DNA of 64,000 nucleotides from Panorpa germanica (Eukaryota > Arthropoda > Insecta > Mecoptera > Panorpidae): positions 14,332,759 to 14,396,758 of the forward strand of contig OY783204.1 in the NCBI GenBank assembly GCA_963678705.1. Reading direction: 5' to 3'. A program made the translations under genes and the position numbers. Positions 33,657 to 46,260 of the stretch are shown in pieces (the first letter of the stretch is position 1; each line of letters begins with the position of its first letter). Under the pieces are notes generated by a model, which ran no database searches, was not told where the DNA came from, and saw nothing but the letters and a program-made list of their open reading frames with translations.

Positions 33657-35158
33657 ATAACCTCAAATTTGTAACTTTGATGATTAATATAAGACATTAA
33701 TAAGTGCGATAGACAAAAAAAGTGATAATAATTAGATTAGTGTTAGTGCTAAAACATCAAGTGGTTTAAAATTCAAGAAATCTGTAGAGATATATAAGGA
33801 AGACCTCATATAAACACTACAAATATACGGAAGACAAAAGGTTGCCGCCCACTATCAAGTAAGTCAAATAACATTAACTATAAATAATATTAAAACACAA
33901 GAATTAGTTTATATAAATGCGTGTTTTAAATAATAATGAGAGTGTATTAATTGTTATAAGTGATTAAGTGAACAATATATGCGGTTTTCTTGGAAATAGT
34001 GATTAATCGTTCATGAACATTCAATGGTAACAAACAAATGGTAAGTAAGTAGGCATAAGTACAAGTATGTATATGAGATATTTATAGAAATTCAGTGTGC
34101 CTTTGTTGATGTCCGGTGGCCAAGTGACCTTCAAAGAATTAGACCGGCAAAAACCTATAGGTACGTCTACTGCGCTATGGAGAACTATTTTCATTGTCGA
34201 ACATTATTTTACAAACCGATTACAGTTCCATGAAAAGGCAACTATCTAAAGGTTGTCCTCAGCGATCTGTAATAGGCCTGAGCTCTGGAACATGGTATTC
34301 GACGAGAACTGTGTTTCTCACTCGAAAGGTTGTGTAGACATATGTTTTGCCAACGATAATGTGATAAAGCTACGAAACAAATACAGTAACAACGAATGAT
34401 AAACTTGTAACACACCTTGCGCGTGTCACAAGGACGGAATGAAGCTTAAACTCGGCAACTATGCCGACACTATACAAGGGGGCATTTATGCTAATAGTTG
34501 TGTATTGTGCTTCGGCATGGTATTACAGGATCAATCTTCCAGATCTTCCATGCAAAGAACTATGTTATTGACGATGACGCGTTGTTGCAGAACTGTATCT
34601 ACAGAAGTGGTGCAAGTGATATTGGGGACAATTCCTTTAGATTTAAAAATCACTTATGCACTTACTCAAGTACAAATTACGCTAGAACTAAAAAAATCAA
34701 ATTTTGATGATTTAAAATTAATGCGACAAATTTCGAGGATTTAAAGTTAATGCGGCTGTAGGACAAAAGTCTGGAGACGATACCAAATATATTGCCAAAG
34801 AGATGAATGCATATATGCATAAGCTCTGGCAAGACAAATGGGACTTAATACAAAAAGGAAGACCTACGTATTGGTTTACAAGGACGTTAATATTGCTTTG
34901 CAACACAAGTGGTTCCTATCTACTATGTGTGTGATCGGCTCCTGCTACTTTAGGTGAAAAAAGTGATTAAAAGTGAGAAATTAATTATGGAAAAAAATTA
35001 AATAAATTATATGAATACTTTTTCAAATAAAAAGTATTTAAGTTTGTTTTAAATTTGTGTTAATTTACCCTAAACAAAGTGTTTTTATAAAAGTTTGACA
35101 GTTGGAAACCAGTGTTAAAAACGAATTTTTCATTACGCGTACACGCGGTCTTATAAAC
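33657..35158 (+). repeat. Satellite unit 23 (type S, 1502 bp)
   Basis: Copy of unit 20 at 4353 bp with both of its deletions and the 10-bp hairpin stem. One difference seen: GTCAAATAAC instead of GTCGAATAAC. Confidence 0.95.
34096..34957 (+). pseudogene. R1-type LINE RT relic, unit 23
   Basis: Same two deletions as unit 20. Confidence 0.8.
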
Positions 35159-36743
35159 ATAACCTCAAATTTGTAACTTTGATGTTTGATATAAGACATT
35201 AATAAGTGCGATAGACAAAAAAAGTGATAATAATTAGGTTAGTGTTAGTGCTAAAACATCAAGTGGTTTAAAATTCAAGAAATCTGTAGAGATATATAAG
35301 GAAGACCTCATATTAACACTACAAATATACGGAAGACAATAGGTTGCCGCCCACTATCAAGTAAGTCAAATAACATTAACTATAAATAATATTAAAACAC
35401 AAGAATTAGTTTATATAAATGCGTGTTTTAAATAATAATAAAAGTGTATTAATTGTTATAAGTGATTAAGTGAACAATATATGCGGTTTTCTTGGAAATA
35501 GTGATTGATCGTTCATGAACATTCAATGGTAACAAACAAATGGTAAGTAAGTAGGCATAAGTACAAGTATGTATATGAGATATTTATAGAAATTCAGTTT
35601 GCCTTTGTTGATGTCCGGTGGCCAAGTGACCTTCAAAGAATTAGACCGGCAAAAACCTATAGGTACGTCTACTGCGCTATGGAGAACTATTTTTATTGTT
35701 GAACATTATTTTACAAACCGATTACCGTTATATGAAAAGGCAACTATCTAAAGGTTGTCCTCAGCGATTTGTAATGGGGCCTGAGCTCTGGAACATGGTA
35801 TTCGACGGGAACTGTGTTTCTCACTCGAAAGGTTGTGTAGACATATGTTTTGCTAACGATAATGTGATCCTTATCGGTGCAAATAGTACAGAAACCCTAG
35901 AAAGCCGTTCTCGACCTGCTATATATAAAATCTGTAGTTTCTTGAAGCTACAAAGCTACGAAACAAATACAGTAACAACGAATGATAAACTTGTAACACA
36001 CCTTGCGCGTGTCACAAGGACGGAATGAAGCTTAAACTCGGCAACTATGCCGACACTATACAAGGGGGCATTTATGCTAATAGTTGTGTATTGTGCTTCG
36101 GCATGCTATTACAGGATCAATCTTCCAGATCTTCCATGCAAAGAACTATGTTATTGACGATGACGCGTTGTTGCAGAACTGTATCTACAGAAGTGTTGCA
36201 AGTGATATTGGGGACAATTCCTTTAGATTTAAAAATCACTCATGCACTTACTCAAGTACAAATTACGCTAGAACTGAAAAAATCAAATTTTGATTATTTA
36301 AAATTAATGCGACAAATTTCGAGGATTTAAAGTTAATGCGGCTGTAGGATAAAAGTCTGGAGACGATACCAAATATATTGCCAAAGAGATGAATGCATAT
36401 ATGCATAAGCTCTGGCAAGACAAATGGGACTTAATACAAAAAGGAAGACCTACGTATTGGTTTGCAAGGACGTTAATATTGCTTTGCAACACAAGTGGTT
36501 CCTATCTACTATGTGTGTGATCGGCTCCTGCTACTTTAGGTGAAAAAAGTGATTAAAAGTGAGAAATTAATTATGGAAAAAATTAAATAAATTATATGAA
36601 TACTTTTTCAAACGAAAAGTATTTAAGTTTGTTTTAAATTTGTGTTAATTTACCCTAAACAAAGTGTTTTTACAAAAGTTTGACAGTTGGAAACCAGTGT
36701 TAAAAACGAATTTTTCATTACGCGTACACGCGGTCTTATAAAC
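35159..36743 (+). repeat. Satellite unit 24 (1585 bp)
   Basis: Copy of unit 21 at 4353 bp until about 36523, where it returns to the common tail (GATCGGCTCCTGC). Private changes include AATAATAAAAGTG, CCGTTATATG, GGCATGCTATT and GGTTTGCAAGG. Confidence 0.95.
35598..36543 (+). pseudogene. R1-type LINE RT relic, unit 24
   Basis: As unit 21, with private Ser-to-Tyr (CGTTATATG) and Val-to-Leu (GGCATGCTATT). Confidence 0.8.
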
Positions 36744-38328
36744 ATAACCTCAAATTTGTAACTTTGATGTTTGATATAAGACATTTATAAGTGCGATAGA
36801 CAAAAAAAGTGATAATAATTAGGTTAGTGTTAGTGCTAAAACATCAAGTGGTTTAAAATTCAAGAAATCTGTAGAGATATATAAGGAAGACCTCATATAA
36901 ATACTACAAATATACGGAAGACAAAAGGTTGCCGCCCACTATCAAGTAAGTCGAATAACATTAACTATAAATAATATTAAAACACAAGAATTAGTTTATA
37001 TAAATGCGTGTTTTAAATAATAATGAGAGTGTATTAATTGTTATAAGTGATTAAGTGAACAATATATGCGGTTTTCTTGGAAATAGTGATTAATCGTTCA
37101 TGAACATTCAATGGTAACAAACAAATGGTAAGTAAGTAGGCATAAGTACAAGTATGTATATGAGATATTTATAGAAATTCAGTGTGCCTTTGTTGATGTC
37201 CGGTGGCCAAGTGACCTTCAAAGAATTAGACTGGCAAAAACCTATAGGTACGTCTACTGCGCTATGGAGAACTATTTTCATTGTCTAACATTATTTTACA
37301 AACCGATTACCGTTCCATGAAAAGGCAACTATCTAAAGTTTGTCCTCAGCGATCTGTAATAGGGCCTGAGCTCTGGAACATGGTATTCGACGAGAACTGT
37401 GTTTCTCACACGAAAGGTTGTGTAGACATATGTTTTGCTAACGATAATGTGATCCTTATCGGTGCAAATAGTACAGAAACCCTAGAAAGCCGTTCTTGAC
37501 CTGCTATATATAAAATCTGTAGTTTCTTAAAGCTACAAAGCTACGAAACAAATACAGTAACAACGAATGTTAAACTTGTAACACACCTTGCGCGTGTCAC
37601 AAGGACGGAATGAAGCTTAAAGTCGGCAAATATGCCGACACTATACAAGGGGGCATTTATGCTAATAGTTGTGTATTGTGCTTCGGCATGGTATTACAGG
37701 ATCAATCTTCCAGATCTTCCATGCAAAGAACTATGTTATTGACGATGACGCGTTGTTGCAGAACTGTATCTACAGAAGTGGTGCAAGTGATATTGGGGAC
37801 AATTCCTTTAGATTTAAAAATTACTCATGCACTTACTCAAGTACAAATTACGCTAGAACTGAAAAAATCAAATTTTGATGATTTAAAATTAATGCGACAA
37901 ATTTCGAGGATTTAAAGGTAATGCGGCTGTAGGATAAAAGTCTGGAGACGATACCAAATATATTGCCAAAGAGATGAATGCATATATGCATAAGCTCTGG
38001 CAAAACAGATGGGACTTAATACAAAAAGGAAGACCTACGTTTTGGTTTACAAGGACGTTAATATTGCTTTGCAACACAAGTGGTTCCTATCTACTATGTG
38101 TGTGATCGGCTCCTGCTACTTTAGGTGAAAAAAGTGATAAAAGTGAGAAATTAATTATGGAAAAAAATTAAATAAATTATATGAATACTTTTTCAAACGA
38201 AAAGTATTTAAGTTTGTTTTAAATTTGTGTTAATTTACCCTAAACAAAGTGTTTTTACAAAAGTTTGACAGTTGAAAACCAGTGTTAAAAACGAATTTTT
38301 CATTACGCGTACACGCGGTCTTATAAAC
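36744..38328 (+). repeat. Satellite unit 25 (1585 bp)
   Basis: Marked by GACATTTATAAG, GATTAATCG (as in units 20 and 23), ATTGTCTAAC and a one-base loss in AAGTGATAAAAGTG. Confidence 0.95.
37183..38128 (+). pseudogene. R1-type LINE RT relic, unit 25
   Basis: Gly-to-Val at the G of GCPQ (CTAAAGTTTGTCC), Met-to-Ile after it, and TGA at 37497-37499. Confidence 0.8.
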
Positions 38329-39914
38329 ATAACCTCAAACTTGTAACTTTGATGTTTGATATAAGACATTAATAAGTGCGATAGACAAAAAAAGTGATAA
38401 TAATTAGGTTAGTGTTAGTGCTAAAACATCAAGTGGTTTAAAAATCAAGAAATCTGTAGAGATATATAAGGAAGACCTCATATAAACACTACAAATATAC
38501 GGAAGACAAAAGGTTGCCGCCCACTATCAAGTAAGTCGAATAACATTAACTATAAATAATATTAAAACACAAGAATTAGTTTATATAAATGCGTGTTTTA
38601 AATAATAATGAGAGTGTATTAATTGTTATAAGTGATTAAGTGAAGAATATAAACGGTTTTCTTGGAAATAGTGATTGATCGTTCATGAACATTTAATGGT
38701 AACAAACAAATGGTAAGTAAGTAGGCATAAGTACAAGTATGTATATGAGATATTTATAAAAATTCAGTGTGCCTTTGTTGATGTCCGGTGGCCAAGTGAC
38801 CTTCAAAGAATTAGACCGGCAAAAACCTATAGGTACGTCTACTGCGCTATGGAGAACTATTTTCATTGTCGAACATTATTTTACAAACCGATTACCGTTC
38901 CATGAAAAGGAAACTATCTAAAGGTTGTCCTCAGCGATCTGTAATGGGGCCTGAGCTCTGGAACATGGTATTCGACGAGAACTGTGTTTCTCACACGAAA
39001 GGTTGTGTAGACATATGTTTTGCCAACGATAATGTGATCCTTATCGGTGCAAATAGTACAGAAACCCTAGAAAGCCGTTCTCGACCTGCTATATATAAAA
39101 TCTGTAGTTTCTTGAAGCTACAAAGCTACAAAACAAATACAGTAACAACGAATGTTAAACTTGTAACACACCTTGCGCGTGTCACAAGGACGGAATGAAG
39201 CTTAAACTCGGCAACTATGCCGACACTATACAAGGGGGCATTTATGCTAATAGTTGTGTATTGTGCTTCGGCATGGTATTACAGGATCAATCTTCCAGAT
39301 CTTCCATGCAAAGAACTATGTTATTGACGATAACGCGTTGTTGCAGAACTGTATCTACAGAAGTGGTGCAAGTGATATTGGGGACAATTCCTTTAGATTT
39401 AAAAATCACTCATGCACTTACTCAAGTACAAATTACGCTAGAACTGAAAAAATCAAATTTAAATGATTTAAAATTAATGCGACAAATTTCGGAAATTTAA
39501 AGTTAATGCGGCTGTAGGATAAAAGTCTGGAGACGATACCAAATATATTGCCAAAGAGATGAATGCATATATGCATAAGCTCTGGCAAGACAGATAGGAC
39601 TTAATACAGAAAGGAAGACCTACGTATTGGTTTACAACGACGTTAATATTGCTTTGCAACACAAGTGGTTCCTATCTACTATGTGTGTGATCGGCTCCTG
39701 CTACTTTAGGTGAAAAAAGTGATTAAAAGTGAGAAATTAATTATGGAAAAAAATTAAATAAATTATATGAATACCTTTTAAAACGAAAAGTATTTAAGTT
39801 TGTTTTAAATTTGTGTTAATTTACCCTAAACAAAGTGTTTTAACAAAAGTTTAACAGTTGGAAACCAGTGTTAAAAACGAATTTTTCATTACGCGTACAC
39901 GCGGTCTTATAAAC
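38329..39914 (+). repeat. Satellite unit 26 (type B back, 1586 bp)
   Basis: The leader has GAAGAATATAAACGG and the back is type B (GATAACGCG, AAATTTAAATG, AATACCTTTT). It is the last clear type B RT block before unit 27. Confidence 0.95.
38768..39713 (+). pseudogene. R1-type LINE RT relic, unit 26
   Basis: Open 110-codon GCPQ/FAND frame with Gln-to-Lys (AAAAGGAAACT), Glu-to-Lys and Asp-to-Val near its end. Type B post-RT block. Confidence 0.8.
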
Positions 39915-41500
39915 ATAACCTCAACTTTGTAACTTTGATGTTTGATATAAGACATTATTAAGTGCGATAGACAAAAAAGGTAATAATAATTAGGTTAGTG
40001 TTAGTGCTAAAACATCAAGTGGTTTAAAATTCAAGAAATCTGTAGAGATATATAAGGAAGACCTCATATAAACACTACAAATATACGGAAGACAAAAGGT
40101 TGCCGCCCACTATCAAGTAAGTCGAATAACATTAACTATAAATAATATTAAAACACAAGAATTAGTTTATATAAATGCGTGTTTAAAATAATAATGAGAG
40201 TATATTAATTGTTATAAGTGATTAAGTGAACAATATAAACGGTTTTCTTGGAAATAGTGATTGATCGTTCATGAACATTTAATGGTAACAAACAAATGGT
40301 AAGTAAGTAGGCATAAGTACAAGTATGTATATGAGATATTTATAAAAATTCAGTGTGCCTTTGTTGATGTCCGGTGGCCAAGTGACCTTCAAAGAATTAG
40401 ACCGGCAAAAACCTATAGGTACGTCTACTGCGCTATGGAGAACTATTTTCATTGTCGAACATTATTTTACAAACCGATTATTGTTCCATGAAAAGGCAAC
40501 TATCCAAAGGTTGTCCTCAGCGATCTGTAATGGGGCCTGAGCTCTGGAACATAGTATTCGACGAGAACTGTGTTTCTCACTCGAAAGGTTGTGTAGACAT
40601 ATGTTTTGCAAACGATAATGTGATCCTTATCGGTGCAAATAGTACAGAAACCCTAGAAAGCCGTTCTTGACCTGCTATATATAAAATCTGTAGTTACTTG
40701 AAGCTACAAAGCTACGAAACAAATACAGTAACAACGAATGATAAACTTGTAACACACCTTGCGCGTGTCACAAGGACGGAATGAAGCTTAAAGTCAGCAA
40801 ATATGCCGACACTATACAAGGGGGCATTTATGCTAATAGTTGTGTATTGTGCTTCGGCATGGTATTACAGGATCAATCTTCCAGATCTTCCATGCAAAGA
40901 ACTATGTTATTGACGATGACGCGTTGTTGCAGAACTGTATCTACAGATGTGGTGCAAGTGATATTGGGGACAATTCCTTTAGATTTAAAAATCACTCATG
41001 CACTTACTCAAGTACAAATTACGCTAGAACTGAAAAAATCAAATTTTGATGATTTAAAGTTAATGCGACAAATTTTAGGGATTTAAAGTTAATGCGGCTG
41101 TAGGATAAAAGTCTGAAGACGATACCAAATATATTGCCAAAGAGATGAATGCATATATGCATAAGCTCTGGCAAGACAGATGGGACTTAATACAGAAAGG
41201 AAGACCTACGTATTGGTTTACAAGGACGTTAATATTGCTTTGCAACACAAGTGGTTCCTATCTACTATGTGTGTGATCGGCTCCTGCTACTATAGGTGAA
41301 AAAAGTGATTAAAAGTGAGAAATTAATTATGGAAAAAAATTAAATAAATTATATGAATACTTTTTCAAACGAAAAGTATTTAAGTTTGTTTTAAATTTGT
41401 GTTAATTTACCCTAAACAAAGTGTTTTTACAAAAGTTTGACAGTTGGAAACCAGTGTTAAAAACGAATTTTTCATTACGCGTACACGCGGTCTTATAAAC
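39915..41500 (+). repeat. Satellite unit 27 (type D, 1586 bp)
   Basis: The right-most type D unit (CTCAACTTTG, AAAAAAGGTAATAA, CTATCCAAAGG). Private changes include GACATTATTAAG and ACAAATTTTAGGG. Confidence 0.95.
40354..41299 (+). pseudogene. R1-type LINE RT relic, unit 27
   Basis: Type D relic with Met-to-Ile in LWNMVF (AACATAGTATTC), TGA at 40668-40670, and Glu-to-Asp in STEVVQV. Confidence 0.8.
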
Positions 41501-43089
41501 ATAACCTCAAATTTGTAACTTTGGTGTTTGATATAAGACATTAATCAGTGCGATAGACAAAAAAAGTGATAATAATTAGGTTAGTGTTAGTGCTAAAACA
41601 TCAAGTGGTTTAAAATTCAAGAAATCTGTAGAGATATATGTATAAGGAAGACCTCATATAAATACTACAAATATACGGAAGACAAAAGGTTGCCGCCCAC
41701 TATCAAGTAAGTCGAATAACATTAACTATAAATAATATTAAAACACAAGAATTAGTTTATATAAATGCGTGTTTTAAATAATAATGAGAGTGTATTAATT
41801 GTTATAAGTGATTAAGTGAACAATATATGCGGTTTTCTTGGAAAAAGTAATTGATCGTTCATGAACATTCAATGGTAACAAACAAATGGTAAGTAAGTAG
41901 GCATAAGTACAAGTATGTATATGAGATATTTATAGAAATTCAGTGTGCCTTTGTTGATGTCCGGTGGCCAAGTGACCTTCAAAGAATTAGACCGGCAAAA
42001 ACCTATAGGTACGTCTACTGCGCTATGGAGAACTATTTTCATTGTCAAACATTATTTTACAAACCGATTACCGTTCCATGAAATGGCAACTATCTAAAGG
42101 TTGTCCTCAGCGATCTGTAATGGGGCCTAAGCTCTGGAACATGGTATTCGACGAGAACTGTGTTTCTCACTCTAAAGGTTGTGTAGACATATGTTTTGCC
42201 AACGATAATGTGATCCTTATCGGTGCAAGTAGTACAGAAACCCTAGAAAGCCGTTCTCGACCTGCTATATATAAAATCTGTAGTTTCTTAAAGCTACAAA
42301 GCTACGAAACAAATACAGTAACAACGAATGATAAACTTGTAACACACCTTGCGCGTGTCACAAGGACGGAATGAAGCTTATATCGGCAACTATGCCGACA
42401 CTATACAAGGGGGCATTTATGCTAATAGTTGTGTATTGTGCTTCGGCATGGTATTACAGGATCAATCTTCCAGATCTTCCATGCAAATGACTATGTTATT
42501 GACGATGACGCGTTGTTGCAGAACTGTATCTACAGAAGTGGTGCAAGTGATATTGGGGACAATTCCTTTAGATTTAAAAATCACTCATGCACTTACTCAA
42601 GTACAAATTACGCTAGAACTGAAAAAATCAAATTTTGATGATTTAAAATTAATGCGACAAATTTCGAGTATTTAAAGTTAATGCGGCTGTAGGATAAAAG
42701 TCTGGAGACGATACTAAATATATTGCCAAAGAGATGAATGCATATATGCATTAGCTCTGGCAAGACAGATGGGACTTAATACAAAAAGGAAGACCTACGT
42801 ATTGGTTTACAAGGACGTTTATATTGCTTTGCAACACAAGTGGTTCCTATCTACTATGTGTGTGATCGGCTCCTGCTACTTTAGGTGAAAAAAGTGATTA
42901 AAAGTGAGAAATTAATTATGGAAAAAAATTAAATAAATTATATGAATACTTTTTCAAACGAAAAGAATTTAAGTTTGTTTTAAATTTGTGTTAATTTACC
43001 CTAAACAAAGTGTTTTTACAAAAGTTTGACAGTTGGAAACCAGTGTTAAAAACGAATTTTTCATTACGCGTACACGCGGTCTTATAAAC
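41501..43089 (+). repeat. Satellite unit 28 (1589 bp)
   Basis: The longest unit: a 4-bp TGTA insertion gives AGATATATGTATAAGG, and one base is lost in AAGCTTATATCGG. The hairpin arm is altered (AAAAGAATTT), as in unit 32. Confidence 0.95.
41944..42888 (+). pseudogene. R1-type LINE RT relic, unit 28
   Basis: A one-base loss at AAGCTTATATCGG lets a frame opening in the GCPQ segment region (42349) run on into the post-RT block, 108 codons. Also Arg-to-Trp, Glu-to-Lys in GPELW and Asn-to-Ser in GANS. Confidence 0.8.
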
Positions 43090-44570
43090 ATAACCTCAAA
43101 TTTGTAACTTTGATGTTTGATATAAGACATTAATATGTGCGATAGATAAAAAAAGTGATAATAATTAGGTTAGTGTTAGTGCTAAAACATCAAGTGGTTT
43201 AAAGTTCAAGAAATCTGTAGAGATATATAAGGAAGACCTCATATAAACACTACAAATATACGGAAGACAAAAGGTTGCCGCCCACTATCAAGTAAGTCGA
43301 ATAACATTAACTATAAATAATATTAAAACACAAGAATTAGTTTATATAAATGCGTGTTTTAAATAATAATGAGAGTGTATTAATTGTTATAAGTGATTAA
43401 GTGAACAATATATGCGGTTTTCTTGGAAATAGTGATTGATCGTTCATGAACATTCAATGGTAACAAACAAATGGTAAGTAAGTAGGCATAAGTACAAGTA
43501 TGTATATGAGATATTTATAGAAATTCAGTGTGCCTTTGTTGATGTCCAGTGCCCAAGTGACCTTCAAAGAATTAGACCGGCAAAAACCTATAGGTACGTC
43601 TACTGCGCTATGGAGAACTATTTTCATTGTCGAACATTATTTTACAAACCGATTACCGTTCCATGAAAAGGCAACTATCTAAAGGTTGTCCTCAGCGATC
43701 TGTAATAGGGCCTGAGCTCTGGAACATGGTATTCGACGAGAACTGTGTTTCTCACTCGAAAGGTTGTGTAGACATATGTTTTGCCAACGATAATGTGATC
43801 CTTATCGGTGCAAATAGTACAGAAACCCTAGAAAGCCGTTCTCGACCTGCTATATATAAAATCTGTAGTTTCTTGAAGCTACAAAGCTACGAAACAAATA
43901 CAGTAACAACGAATGATAAACTTGTAACACACCTTGCGCGTGTCACAAGGACGGAATGAAGCTTAAACTCGGCAACTATGCCGACACTATACAAGGGGGC
44001 ATTTATGCTAATAGTTGTGTATTGTGCTTCGGCATGGTATTACAGGATCAATCTTCCAGATCTTCCATGCGAAGAACTATGTTATTGACGATGACGCGTT
44101 GTTGCAGAACTGTATCTACAGAAGTGGTGCAAGTGATATTATGGACAATTTCTTTAGATTTAAAAATCACTCATGCACTTACTCAAGTACAAATTACGCT
44201 AGAACTGAAAAAATCAAATTTAAATGATTTAAAATAATGCGACAAATTTCGAGGATTTAAAGTTAATGCGGCTGTAGGATAAAAGTTTGGAGACGATACC
44301 AAATATATTGCCAAAGAGATGAATGCATATATGCATAAGCTCTGGCAAGACAGATGGGACATGATACAAAAAGGAAGACCTACGTATTGGTTTACAAGGA
44401 CGTTAATATTGCTTTGCCACACAAGTGGTTCCTATCTACTATGTGTGTGATCGGCTCCTGCTACTTTAGGTGAAAAAAGTGATTAAAAGTGAGAAATTAA
44501 TTATGGAAAAAAATTATATTAATTATATGAATACTTTTTCAAACGAAAAGTATTTAAGTTTGTTTTGAAT
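42961..44570 (+). repeat. One-unit block, period 6342 bp, copy 1
   Basis: End of unit 28 and nearly all of unit 29, recognised by AAAAGAATTT, TTAATATGTGCG, the motif A change and TTTGAATTTG. Confidence 0.78.
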
Positions 44571-44674
44571 TTGTGTTAATTTACCCTAAACAAAGTGTTT
44601 TTACAAAAGTTTGACAGTTGGAAACCAGTGTTAAAAACGAATTTTTCATTACGCGTACACGCGGTCTTATAAAC
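43090..44674 (+). repeat. Satellite unit 29 (1585 bp)
   Basis: Marked by TTAATATGTGCG, TTTAAAGTTCAAG, GATGTCCAGTGCCC and TTTGAATTTG in the tail. All of these are shared with unit 33, 6342 bp away. Confidence 0.95.
43529..44473 (+). pseudogene. R1-type LINE RT relic, unit 29
   Basis: Motif A's RWP becomes QCP (GTCCAGTGCCC). Met-to-Ile after GCPQ, Gln-to-Arg and Gly-to-Trp in the post-RT block. A one-base loss near its end (AAAATAATGCG). Confidence 0.8.
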
Positions 44675-46260
44675 ATAACCTCAAATTTGTAACTTTGATG
44701 TTTGATATAAGACATTAATAAGTGCGATAGACAAAAAAAGTGATAATAATTAGGTTAGTGTTAGTGCTAAAACATCAAGTGGTTTAAAATTCAAGAAATC
44801 TGTAGAGATATATAAGAAAGACCTCATATAAACACTACAAATATACGGAAGACAAAAGGTTGCCGCCCACTATCAAGTAAGTCGAATAACATTAACTATA
44901 AATAATATTAAAACACAAGAATTAGTTTATATAAATGCGTGTTTTAAATAATAATGAGAGTGTATTAATTGTTATAAGTGATTAAGTGAACAATATATGC
45001 GGTTTTCTTGGAAATAGTGATTGATCGTTCATGAACATTCAATTGTAACAAACAAATGGTAAGTAAGTAGGCATAAGTACAAGTATGTATATGAGATATT
45101 TATAGAAATTCAGTGTGCCTTTGTTGATGTCCGGTGGCCAAGTGACCTTCAAAGAATTAGACCGGCAAAAACCTATAGGTACGTCTACTGCGCTATGGAG
45201 AACTATTTTCATTGTCGAACATTATTTTACAAACCGATTACCGTTCCATGAAAAGGCAACTATCTAAAGGTTGTCCTCAGCGATCTGTAATGGGGCCTGA
45301 GCTCTGAAACATGGTATTCGACGAGAACTGTGTTTCTTACTCGAAAGGTTGTGTAGAAATATGTTTTGCCAACGATAATGTGATCCTTATCGGTGCAAAT
45401 AGTACAGAAACCCTAGAAAGCCGTTCTCGACCTGCTATATATAAAATCTGTAGTTTCTTGAAGCTACAAAGCTACGAAACAAATACAGTAACAACGAATG
45501 ATAAACTTGTAACACACCTTGCGCGTGTCACAAGGACGGAATGAAGCTTAAACTCGGCAACTATGCCGACACTATACAAGGGGGCATTTATGCTAATAGT
45601 TGTGTATTGTGCTTCGGTATGGTATTACAGGATCAATCTTCCAGATCTTCCATGCAAAGAACTATGTTATTGACGATGACGCGTTGTTGCAGAACTGTAT
45701 CTACAGAAGTGGTGCAAGTGATATTGGGGACAATTCTTTTAGATTTAAAAATCACTTATGCACTTATTTAAGTACAAATTACGCTAGAACTGAAAAATTC
45801 AAATTTTGATGATTTAAAATTAATGCGACAAATTTTGAGGATTTAAAGTTAATGCGGCTGTAGGATAAAAGTCTGGAGACGATACCAAATATATTGCCAA
45901 AGAGATGAATGCATATATGCATAAGCTCTGGCAAGACAGATGGGACTTAATACAAAAAGGAAGACCTTTGTTTTGGTTAACAAGGACGTTAATATTGCTT
46001 TGCAACACAAGTGGTTCCTATCTACTATGTGTGTGATCGGCTCCTGCTACTTTAGGTGAAAAAAGTGATTAAAAGTGAGAAATTAATTATGGAAAAAAAT
46101 TAAATAAATTATATGAATACTTTTTCAAACGAAAAGTATTTAAGTTTGTTTTAAATTTGTGTTAATTTACCCTAAACAAAGTGTTTTTACAAAAGTTTGA
46201 CAGTTGGAAACCAGTGTTAAAAACGAATTTTTCATTACGCGTACACGCGGTCTTATAAAC
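44675..46260 (+). repeat. Satellite unit 30 (1586 bp)
   Basis: Marked by ATATAAGAAAGACC, GCTCTGAAACATGG and CCTTTGTTTTGG. Partner of unit 35 at 7929 bp. Confidence 0.95.
45114..46059 (+). pseudogene. R1-type LINE RT relic, unit 30
   Basis: The invariant Trp of PELWN is a TGA stop (45305-45307). A second stop ends the post-RT frame early (CACTTATTTAAG), and Asp-to-Glu lies before FAND. Confidence 0.8.

Larger units (their letters stand above)
32171..36523 (+). repeat. Higher-order repeat, period 4353 bp, copy 2
   Basis: Tail of unit 21, units 22, 23 and most of 24, directly adjoining copy 1. The far edge is where the tail returns to GATCGGCTCCTGC. The junction is what one unequal crossover within the tail would leave. 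Confidence 0.88.
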
